DNA of 64,000 nucleotides from Sphaerolaimus hirsutus (Eukaryota > Nematoda > Chromadorea > Monhysterida > Sphaerolaimidae), in contig OZ038456.1 in NCBI GenBank assembly GCA_964036195.1, forward strand, positions 15,066,001 through 15,130,000. Direction: 5' to 3'. Every line of letters begins with the position of its first letter. The first letter of the stretch is position 1. The notes beneath the pieces are model-generated. The model saw only the letters and a list, made by a program, of their open reading frames with translations, searched no databases and was not told the origin of the DNA. This document shows, piece by piece, positions 55,202-64,000 of the stretch. Made by a program: the position numbers and the translations under genes.

Positions 55202-56772
55202 TTATTTCTTGACTGATTTGCTTGAGCCACCTGCAAGACAAAAAAATAATAAATAAATGAGTAAAATGAAGATACTAGTGAGTCTACGTTTAGCATTCCA
55301 AAAATTTATACCTTTATATTTTTATGATTTATGTTTTTTTAATGAATATAAGAAAATATAAACAATCTTACCTACATGTATTTATGTATTTATTGTATTT
55401 TCTCCACCTTTCACCACAGATTTATGTACATTTACATTGTGAGAAGAAAAGACAAAAAAATACCTACTTCATTTATGTTTACTTATGTTTCTCTGCATTT
55501 TTCCAGAGATTTTATAATATTTTTGAGAGATTTTCTGGGATTATTTATTGTTACATTTTCCGAAAAACAGGTATTTTTGGAAAGCTAGTCACGTTTAGCA
55601 TTCCAAAATTTCGGGGGATTTTTAAAATATAAGAATATATAAAACAATCTTATAGGCACTTACCGTATTACCTCGAATTATCCCCCCCTTGAATTAACCC
55701 CCCCTCGAATTAACCCCCCCTCAAAATGGGCTGGGGAAATAATAAACCCCCCCTCGAAATACCCCCCCCCATAATATGATGTACGTCATGTACATAATAA
55801 ATACGTCATGTACGCAATGTACATGATGTATATTACTGTTTATTTGCATTGCAGCTACACATAGAGTACTTTGTGTAGCTGTCTACGTTTTTATGTCCAA
55901 ATATATCCTGTTTGGACACATTTATTACCTATTTTGGGTACGCAAATGCCTACTATTTACTACGATCCTTACAAAAATTTCTGACGAAATAATAAACCCC
56001 CCCCTCGAATAAACCCCCCCCCTCGAATAAACCCCCCCTCAAATTTTGCTGGCGAAATAATAAACCCCCATGGGGGTATTTCGAGGTAATACGGTATTTA
56101 TATTTTATGCAAATTTTTCCGAAACATTTAATTATATTTGTTAGATAAGACAAGAAAAAAAATTTTCTTTCTTTTTTATATTATCTTTATGTTTTTTTCC
56201 GAAAAATATTTATATTTATATTCCGAAGTATATTTAATTTTTAGAGATTTTCTGCGATTACCTCTATTTAATTATATTATCTGAAAAACACCTATTTTTG
56301 GAACGCTTGTGTTTTACCAATTTGTATTTTTTGAACGTATTTAGGTATACTACCAATTCAAATATAACTAGGTACTTCTTGACACGGCACAAATAAATCT
56401 CTCTAAAAAAAATCTCTCTAAATCTCTCCATAAATCTCTCTATAAACTACCCACGGATTAAGAGATTTCCTCAAAAGGAAAAACAGTGATATTGTAGCAG
56501 TTGATTGAACTTACCTAGGTACTATTTTACAATAGTTTTGTAGAAAGTTCAATTGACTACTAAATACAATATGAAATCGCGTCAAATAGTGACAGATAAA
56601 AAGCACCGTTTTTGTTCTTCTCAAAATTATTCTTTGTTTCACCATTTGCTCCCTGCTCAGGGATTTCCTCAATTTGGCCAATGTCCAAATCGGCACTAAC
56701 GCCAGTGTCCATCAAAACTGACGAATGTATTGTCGCACTGCGATTTTTGACCGACAATGGAGTTCTCGATGC
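55202..56772 (-). CDS. Candidate 3' end of an unrecognised minus-strand gene (2 exons)
   Basis: Exon 56643-56772 follows the acceptor AACATTCAG and reads ASRTPLSVKNRSATIHSS... to EEIPEQGAN, an acidic soluble segment. A GTGAAA donor in phase 1 could join to 55202-55230, after the acceptor TGTCTTGCAG, giving the tail GGSSKSVKK and TAA, with AATAAA overlapping the stop. Alternatively the first exon continues to a stop at 56560. The match of phase and the plausible basic C-terminus support the splice, but no family is recognised. Confidence 0.4.
55663..56094. mobile_element. CTCGAAATACCCCC-family MITE, full-length
   Basis: Ends CCGTATTACCTCGAATTA and GTATTTCGAGGTAATACGG, TA on both sides. It shows the family layout: 5' CTCGAA-CCCCC modules, core with GTACGCAATGTACATGATG and TTTGTGTAGCTG, 3' CTCGAATAAACCCCC modules. 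It lies in the intron of the candidate gene at 55202-56772. Confidence 0.8.
56095..56559. other. AT-rich intronic sequence with AAATCTCTC repeats
   Basis: TAAATCTCTC recurs at 56394-56445. Nothing else is recognised. Confidence 0.35.
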
Positions 56773-56799
56773 CTGAATGTTTTCAAAATAAAGAAGCAG

Positions 56800-57450
56800 A
56801 GTAAACATGCACCCGTTGCCACCCGCACCCCGTAAAGTGTGAAGGTCGGGTCGGGTCGGCTTCCCAACCCCAGTGAATAGCGTGGAGAACATTTCGCCGA
56901 GAGAGTAGTGATGGGAAAAATGGCCTAAAGCTTGAATGCACAAACCGCATTTATTCTAATAGGAGAGCGCCGTTCTATTTTTTCGTCAACTTTTTACCTG
57001 CCGTTCTATTGTAGGTATGCAGTTATATTAGAAGAAATACGGTAATCGGCAAATTGTGAAACCGACCATTCCCTCGTTAGCACTAGTTTTCTCACGGCAT
57101 TGTATTGGCGGCACTGTATCTGCTGTCGGGTGCACTGTATTTACAGTGGTCGCCCTGGCGCCGAATTCAACCTGCCCGACGGGTTCAACTTTCGGGTAAC
57201 CCGATTCGCATTTTATTCAGAAAATACAACTCGATTTGGTTCGTAAAAACATAAACTAGTCCTCTAGAAGTATTGATTTCCGATACAATGAATCGAATTG
57301 GACAAAATCCCGTCAAGCAGATTAAATCCGGTCCCTGGTCCGGTGGACTGGCCGCTTCTATAAAATAGAAAGGTTGGAAAATATATGAATACATAAGCTT
57401 ACTGTTTAAGTCGATATCTTTAAAAAAATTATTTTAAGCTTCAACATTCT
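56800..57450. repeat. GGTCGGGTCGGG repeats and a CCGTTCTATT MITE
   Basis: GGTCGGGTCGGGTCGG near 56847 and CGGGTAACCCGATTCG near 57194 border a MITE copy at about 56950-57042 (GAGCGCCGTTCTATTTT to TTAGAAGAAATACGG). An acceptor-like TTTTATAG at about 57360 (minus strand) precedes an open frame that I could not support. Confidence 0.4.
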
Positions 57451-57764
57451 ATCTTAGTTATGCGTATCGGGAACGTACGCTGGATTTTCCAGCTTGGGGG
57501 AGGGATTGTATACGGAGCTCGGAGAACGGGGGGGGGGGCAAAACATAAAACTAAACATATATATTGTGACATAATAGTAGAATACAGCTGTGTTTTTCTT
57601 TGTTAAAATACACACCTTCACCACAGAATAGGACACACCTTCTTGGGTCGGGGGTCAGCATCATCCCAAGGAGGTAATTCACCCCCACAAATCATTATGC
57701 CGGATTGCCTGCGTTAATTAAACTATCAATTATGTTACTCAAATGAGTGATGTCATAAAATATA

Positions 57765-58196
57765 CCGTATTTCCTCGAAATACCCCCCCCCTCGAAACTC
57801 CCCCCTCTCGAAATACCCCCCTCAAAATGGACACTATTTAATAATTACCCACACCCTCGAAATACCCCCCCCCCCCCCAATTGTATGTAAAGGGAACATA
57901 GGTACATGACTAAATCTGCGGTTTGTGATCCAAGCAATGCAGAAAATACGTTAAAAACAATGTCTGTGTTACGTGAGAACATTGTTGATACCAACTACAT
58001 ACTTATACAAGTCAATAGAGTCTCATACATCTGGTTTTTGATGCATTTTTCCCCGTCTGCGTACGTTACGAACAACAAATTAGTGCTGAAAGTTCAAAAA
58101 ATTTCTGGCGAAATAATAAGCCCCCCCTCGAAATACCCCCCTAAAAATTCTCACTCTGAAAAATAAGCCCCCAGGGGGTATTTCGAGGAAGATCGG
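57765..58196. mobile_element. CTCGAAATACCCCC-family MITE
   Basis: Ends CCGTATTTCCTCGAAATACC and GTATTTCGAGGAAGATCGG with TA flanks; core AAAGGGAACATAGGTACATGAC, shared with 32820-32890 and 61440-61490. Confidence 0.75.
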
Positions 58197-59658
58197 TATA
58201 CCGTATTTCCTCGCTATATTTCCTGGGTACAAGATCAGCTGATGCTGGCGCTTGGCACTATCGCCAAATAAACGAACATATGGCGCTTTTGAAAAGTGAA
58301 TAGGTAGCCATTTTTCACTGTTTTTCACTTGACACATTTTCAAGTGATTTTCAGATATGGGTGAAGTGAAAAAAGTTCACTAATGTCATTGCGCAATGTT
58401 TTTCACTCCACTCATATCTGAAAATCACTTGGAAAAGTGTCAAGTGAAAAAAAACGGGCAAATGTGCGTAACGGGTGTAAAAACTTATAAATGGTGGTTA
58501 TTGCTGCATTTTTCACGTTTTTCTCTCAAAATTTTCACTCTGAAAAAATAAACCCCCCGGGGGTAATTCGAGGAAATACGGTATGTGTCCCTGCCGGCTG
58601 CAGGGCATTAAATGTATGGTATTGTAGTTGTCTATAAATTGCTTTTGCAATTGCAATAAAAAGGTTAACTAGGCACCTTATCTACTAATTGAGAAAAAGA
58701 TATATACCTAGTTACATTTATTTTTTGCTTAAATGAAAACAACCGTATAGTCGGCAGACATGATATTACACAGGTTTGGTCCACTTATGTTTCGCTTCGC
58801 TGAGCGTCAATGAAATTCAACATCTTACTGAACAGCGAAGTGCGATACATCTTAAATACGGTAGAAAAACGGTGCACAGTGGGTCGTAAATGGGCCAGGC
58901 CTCCTACGCACAAATGCCCGGTACGCACAAAAGTGTGCCCGCCATGCACATCTGCCCGGTACTTACATGGCTGATGATCTTTGGGTACCGGACAGATGGT
59001 CACTAATGTTATTGCACAGCTTTTTTCACTTCACTGATATCTGAAAATCACTTGAAAAAGTGTCAAGTGAAAAAAAAACGGTCAAAAATAGCCATTATCC
59101 ACCATTTTTTCACTTGACACTTTTTCAAGTGATGTTCAAATATATGTGAAGTGACAAAAAGTTAACTAATGTCATTGCACAACTTTTTTTCACTTCACTC
59201 ACAAGTGTGAAGTGAAAAACACGATCAAAATGTAATGTAATGTTATTTCGTATCGGGCAGATGTGCGTGGCGGGCACAATTTTGTGCGTACCGGGCGTTT
59301 GTGCGTACCAGGCATTTGTGCGTACAAGTGCACCGCCGTCGTAAATATGTCAATATGTATAGTCGACGGGCATATCATCCTACAAAATTGGAAAGTTATA
59401 TTTTGTTCTTGTAGAGCGAACGAGAAAGGAATTTAGTAAAAAAGATAATATAAAGATAGTAAGAAGGAAAATAAAAATGTGCTGTTCTTTACGCACTCGT
59501 TTACTCCAATTTTTGTGCCGATAGGTGCTGCAAATTTTTGATTATACTTTTACCTACGTTTAATCTAATTCATATTTAGAAAAGTTACACGCTCTCGATT
59601 CATTTTGACGAAAACTTGTTACGTTCAAAATTTTGAATTCAGAAAACGTTCCCGCTTT
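58197..59658. repeat. Repeat cluster including TACGCACAAATGCCCG elements
   Basis: 58315-58470 and 58904-59325 carry CAAGTGATTTTCAGATAT and its complement within ends of CGGGCA-ATGTGCGTA type, like 36553-36758. 58680-58745 contains the empty site of the MITE at 31364. 58747 starts an ATAGTCGGCAGACATGATA end. Confidence 0.55.
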
Positions 59659-59666
59659 GTATTTAT

Positions 59667-60344
59667 CAGAGTTGCGAAAGCGTATTTACGCTTACCCGAA
59701 ATACCCGGGTAAATGGGTATTTATACTTACGCTTACGCTTACGCTTACATAAAATACCCGTACGCTTTTTTACGCTTTCCCAGCCAAAATACCCGGGTAC
59801 TAAAAGCGTAAAAAAGCTTTTCACAGTTTAGTTTTACGCCTTTGAAAAAGCGTAAAACCACAAAAAAGAGTGAACGAGACTACGTACCAAAAAAAGACTG
59901 CGTGTGTGCAGTTAATTCACTGGAAATAGTAGCACATGCACAAATTGTGTCGCGATATGAATGTTAATACTGTGTCATCGATCAAAATCGTGGTTTCAGA
60001 TTAGAAATTTTGTTGCTGAAAATGGATCACGACGACGATTTTATCGCCGTCGACAGCACTAACTCCACGTTAGAAGATGAGGATGACATAAGTGTTGCTG
60101 CCGATGAATAACGAAACAAAATATGAGGGCAGACTTTACTAAGTGGACATCTGTGAGAGCTTGATTTGGAAAGAATTCACTGAGCAAAAAGCCTCTAAAA
60201 GATTTTTACTCTTACGCTTTTATTTACGCTTTCCAAGGTATTTTAAAAATACCTTACGCTTTCAGTATCCATACTCAAGATTTGGAAAGTGTATTTACGC
60301 TTACGCTTACGCTTTCCAAAAATACCGGTATTTTAACAACTCTG
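59667..60344. mobile_element. hAT-like element with CAGAGTTG ends and a vestigial coding start
   Basis: The ends CAGAGTTGCGAAAG and TTAACAACTCTG are flanked by a perfect 8-bp duplication GTATTTAT (59659-59666 and 60345-60352). The CAGAG terminus fits the hAT consensus. The subterminal regions repeat TTTACGCTTACGC. The core carries a short acidic ORF (next entry), suggesting internal deletion from an autonomous element. Confidence 0.88.
60022..60111 (+). pseudogene. Acidic 29-codon ORF in the hAT-like element
   Basis: ATG to TAA encodes a very acidic peptide (MDHDDDFIAVDSTNS, then EDEDDISVAADE). It lies centrally in an otherwise non-coding element, so it may be the remaining N-terminus of the parental transposase. 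The next bases show no continuation. Confidence 0.3.
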
Positions 60345-60352
60345 GTATTTAT

Positions 60353-61678
60353 TCAGATCCAGACGACGCTTGGATGGCATCATGTCAAAAAACTCAACTA
60401 CACTTTGACGGGGGTTTGAATTGTGCGGGCACAATTGAATAGTTTCATTCCGTATATGCGTAAGCACGAGTCACCAAAACAGAGTTCTACGGGTTGGATA
60501 CAGCGTGCATGATATGACATCATGCAACTCATTGTATAGTATCATGTCTGCCGACTATACATAAATAAATACCTAATCCTACCATCTGAAATTATTTCTC
60601 TTATAAAATGAAAAGACCTATTTGCAAAGGATACATCAAACGGGAACACTGCTACCAAACAAAAATTTAGTTTGTAGTGCAGCGGCAGAGCAGCGCTTGA
60701 AATGATTACAGCATAAAATAAAGCATATTATTATTTCAGCAATAAAAACACTAAAATTTCATGTCTTTTAACCTGGGCTGTAAAACTATAACCCACGTGA
60801 AAAACTGTAAAAACCAGCACACCGACACCTTGCTATTTAAGATTGATAAGCATTTTCGACTAGTCAATTGCTTATTTTTGAATAAGTCTCCGGAAGTGAT
60901 TTTTCGCTGGGCAATTTTACTGGGGGAGTTATTCAAGGGGAGTTATTCAAGTGTCAAAGTAATGTAAAATGCCGTGGAAAGTGGCGAACTAGTTTGACTT
61001 TTTACACATTACAATAAACTTTACGGATCTGGACTCTCGAGGAATGCCCCCCGACTTATAACAGATCATTATTTCTTATCACACAATTAAGATATAATTT
61101 CAGAATGGTACATAGACACGTACCGCATTTTCCCGAATAATCCCTTCACCTTGAATTATTCCCCCTGAATAATCCCTCCTTGAATAGTTCCCCCTCGAAA
61201 AAGTCTAACGAATAATACCCAAGGGGCATTGTTTATTCGAGCAAACACGGTAGACAAACAAACAATATGGTGTCATTAAAATATTTGCATGAATGTTTTT
61301 CTTATTGTGCAAAACGGATGGACTTTTAAATTACTAGATTATTTTTTTACGATGTGATGAATTTTGGTAAAATATGAATAAAATTGATAACGCCGAAAAA
61401 TGTACCGCAAATGTAAAGAAAAACCGCCAAAAAACTGCGTTTCCCGGATCACAAACCGTAGCTTTTGTCATTAACGTTCTCTATAGACTATACACTATAT
61501 ATTTGGGGGGTATTTCGAGGGGGGGGAGGGGTTGATAAATTCATAGTGTCCATTTTGAGGGTTAATAACTTCGAAAACACTTCGAATTTATTCGGAATTT
61601 TGAATGTCGTCTCGGAGTATAAAAACACTGAAAAATCGCTCTGCTTCAAAATTAAAAAAAATTCGACAATTTGAACAT
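60353..61678. other. No recognisable gene; scattered MITE fragments
   Basis: TATCATGTCTGCCGACTAT at 60538-60556 is the right end matching 58747. Half-copies of the CCGTATT families lie at 61120-61255 and 61440-61565. Confidence 0.4.
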
Positions 61679-61680
61679 AC

Positions 61681-61845
61681 CGTATTTCCTCGAAATACCC
61701 CCGTCTCAAAATACCCCCGTCTCGAAATACCCTCCCTCAAAATGGGCACTATGAACTTATAAACCCCCCTCGAAATACCCTCCCTCAAAATGGGCACTAT
61801 GAACTTATCAACCACCCCTCGAAATACCCCCCCCCCCAATCTACT
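61681..61845. mobile_element. CTCGAAATACCCC-family MITE, left half
   Basis: CCGTATTTCCTCGAAATACC is followed by three CTC(G/A)AAATACCC modules; the right terminus is missing. Confidence 0.6.
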
Positions 61846-63071
61846 GTATAGAGAACGTAATGCGCTTTGTTATCCGGGAAACGCAGAACACATGTTAAAA
61901 CGCAGAAGACATGTTAGAACCGGTTATGTACTGTCTACGTAGATAAACACCTTCCCGGACAAGTTCACCACCCAATTTTTTTTTCACTTCGGTTGTAATA
62001 TCTCCGTCCATGGGGGTGTTATAAAGCTGAAACTTCGTATATATAAGGTTGTAACACCACCCTACTCTGCTTCAATGGGGGGAGGTAGGGTGACTCACTA
62101 CAGGGTGGGTTGCCCTATACGCAACTCAGTACGAATGTACCATAAATCAGTCATAATTAATAATGTATTTACCATATTTCTTTCAATAACAATAAACTAT
62201 ACTTCCGCAACACGTTTATTTTTCAAGCTACATTTTTTGGCGCTTGGCGCCATTTTGCCCTTTTCCAACATTTCACATCACCGACTCATCGTTGCTTTGA
62301 CCCATCAATCAAATTGTAAATAAAATAGCACTCCAAATTTTGTGAACTCTAAAAAAGTGCATGGTAAGATGTTATTCGTTTCTTCAAATCCAATGGATGA
62401 AACAGCTGTATCGTTCAAAGGATTCCACTCTAAATGATCAAGAACGTTTTTACAACACGTGAGTTTTACCAACGCCGCAGGGTGAGAAGAAAAATGGGGG
62501 ATAATTTGAGGAAATACGGCAATCAAAGTAACTACCTAACTCAATAAATACCCTAAATCCTCGAATAAGACCCCAGGGGAGTTATTTTTTCCTCAGACGT
62601 TTTACAGGGGGGAGTTATTCAAGAGGGGAGAGTTATTCGAGGCGAAGTTTTTTTTTTCACCTCGTTAACAGGGGGAGTTATTCGAGGGGGGTTTTATTCG
62701 AGGATTTAAGGATGGCACAGGAAAAGTGTGCCAAGCACTCCAGTCAAAAAATCTGACAAAAAATAAATATTACCATATTTCTTCTGATGGAACGGCATAG
62801 TACATACCTCCAATAAAACGGTTTTGGCATATTTCTGCACCCATGATAAAAACAGAACGGCACCCTCGGAGCTTCCAGTAGAATGGCAGTTAAAAATTAC
62901 ATTGAAACATAAATTACACAAACTCTACACTCTACTTTCTACATTAAAGATACTAGAATTTCAATCGACCAAATGGTTCTTTCAACCAATGATGAGAGGT
63001 TTTCTTTTAGTTCAAACGATACGAAAATTACTACCTAAATGTCCCAGAAAGATCTATGGCTTTAAGAAATA
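61846..63071. other. Repeat fragments; doubtful exon-like stretches
   Basis: 61946-62100 is half of the palindrome family. 62550-62712 is a degraded CTCGAATAA-type copy. On the minus strand 62305-62500 is open and protein-like (LTCCKNVLDHLEWNPLND), and on the plus strand 62956-63060 likewise (ILEFQSTKWFFQPMMRGF), but neither has convincing splice context. Confidence 0.3.
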
Positions 63072-63501
63072 CCGTATTTCCTCGAAATACCCCCGGGGGG
63101 TTTATTGTTTCAGAGTGAGAATTTTGAGGGGGGGTTTAACGAGGGGGGAGTATTTCGAGAGGGGGTTTATTATTTCGCCAGAAATTTTTTGAAATCCCAG
63201 TACTAAAATGTCGTCTGAAACGTACGCAGACGTCAAAAAATGCAACAAAAATAGCCATTTATAAGACTCTAAAGACATTTATAAGTATGTAGACGTACAA
63301 ACACTGTTCTCACATAACAGAGTCATCGTTTTTAACGTGTGTTCTGCATTGCCGGGATGACAAACCGCAGCCTTTGTCATTTACGTACTCTTTACACTAA
63401 ATTTGGGGGGGGGGGGTATTTCGAGGGGGGGGGTTTATAAGTTCATAGTGTCCATTTTGAGGGGGGTATTTCGAGGGGGGGGGTATTTCGAGGAAATACG
63501 G
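63072..63501. mobile_element. CTCGAAATACCCCC-family MITE
   Basis: Ends CCGTATTTCCTCGAAATACC and GTATTTCGAGGAAATACGG, TA on both sides. Nearly identical over its length to 32555-32999, including the core (CGTCTGAAACGTACGCAGACG). Confidence 0.82.
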
Positions 63502-63594
63502 TAGCTAAAAGAAATAGCTTTCAAAATTTCATCCCCGTTTCTGCTTGCAGATTGCACAACTATCAGCACACAACGAAACAAAAGAATATTCAAT

Positions 63595-64000
63595 ATGTCT
63601 CCCAGCGAAAAGAAAGATAAGAAAAAGTCTACATCAACAAAATTGTTGCAAGATTTCTCTGGATGGACATCTTTACATGGAATGCCACATTTATTTTCCA
63701 AGGGAAAATGTTTGAGAATTTTCTGGCTAATTGCCATGATTCTGGCAATAATTACATTAATTGTGGCATTGTGTCATTTATCAATTAAATATTTCCGTTT
63801 TGGTGTCAACGTTGTTAGGGTGGTATGTCACATTTGGCTCATGAAAAAATTTTTTTTTAACTTTTCTAAAAGTCTTGTCTATCATTGTTAAGACAAAATC
63901 GGCAGTAACTGATGACATGGGTCAAATCGCAGTGACAGTGTGTTCCAGTAATCCGTGGGATGTACAAGAAACTGCAGATATGCCCGAACTCAATCAAGTT
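63595..64000 (+). CDS. DEG/ENaC family sodium channel, first coding exons (continues past window)
   Basis: Exon 63595-63822 and exon 63893-64000+ join in phase 0 (donor GTATGT, acceptor TTGTTAAG). The 5' UTR has its own acceptor, CTGCTTGCAG, ending at 63550. After a short Lys/Ser-rich cytosolic start comes FSGWTSLHGMPHLFSKGK, containing the conserved His-Gly gating motif. Then follows RIFWLIAMILAIITLIVALC, the first transmembrane helix. Exon 2 gives GQIAVTVCSSNPWD, the equivalent of the FPAVTICN motif after TM1. The family forms trimeric amiloride-sensitive Na+ channels (pickpocket, degenerin, ASIC, FaNaC); the subfamily cannot be decided from the N-terminus. It was identified on motif order and spacing; the rest lies outside the window. 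Confidence 0.92.

Noticed and set aside
57185..57394. Minus-strand exon after a TTTTATAG acceptor
   Set aside because: The sequence sits in a repeat-rich flank and no donor or phase partner was found.
63435..63737. 100-codon minus-strand frame
   Set aside because: Combines a MITE end with the antisense of the DEG/ENaC exon.

Overview
The window is nuclear DNA of an invertebrate animal. It carries metazoan genes (a Pax-type paired-domain gene, a macrophage migration inhibitory factor homologue, the 5' end of a DEG/ENaC channel gene) split into short GC-rich exons by GT-AG introns, in an AT-rich background dominated by transposable-element relics. I cannot name the species or phylum from sequence alone.

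Layout. 1-6 kb: last exon of a membrane-protein gene (186-359); two nested short elements, the inner one holding a perfect-period 36-bp tandem array (1289-1792); and a complete three-exon gene for a small secreted Gly/Tyr-rich, eight-cysteine protein (2623-4823) with an 889-bp hAT-like element in intron 1. 6.6-15 kb: a complete LTR retrotransposon (6627-14999, minus strand) with 140-bp LTRs, a 5-bp target duplication and a Ty3/gypsy-type gag-pol interrupted by one stop codon. Between pol and the 3' LTR it carries four phase-compatible GC-rich exons in antisense, which look like a captured host gene. 15-37 kb: almost gene-free and packed with non-autonomous DNA elements, foldback repeats and a 229-bp-arm inverted repeat.

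37-44.3 kb: an exon-by-exon reconstructable Pax gene whose paired domain is split over 41091-41275, 43388-43518 and about 44137-44320; the last exon lacks a visible splice acceptor because repeat DNA abuts it. 46.5-48.3 kb, minus strand: a complete three-exon MIF gene. 53-57 kb: several unassigned candidate exons. 63.6-64 kb: first coding exons of a DEG/ENaC channel running off the window.

Repeats fall in two main groups. hAT-like elements have 8-bp target duplications, several of them exact (families with ends TAGTGATG, TAGGGTTCAAACGGG, TAGGGTTGG and CAGAGTTG). A second group has ends CCGTATT and inserts at TA; a filled/empty site pair inside the window demonstrates the TA duplication. Many elements are nested. 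The genes do not form a pathway; they are independent loci separated by repeats.
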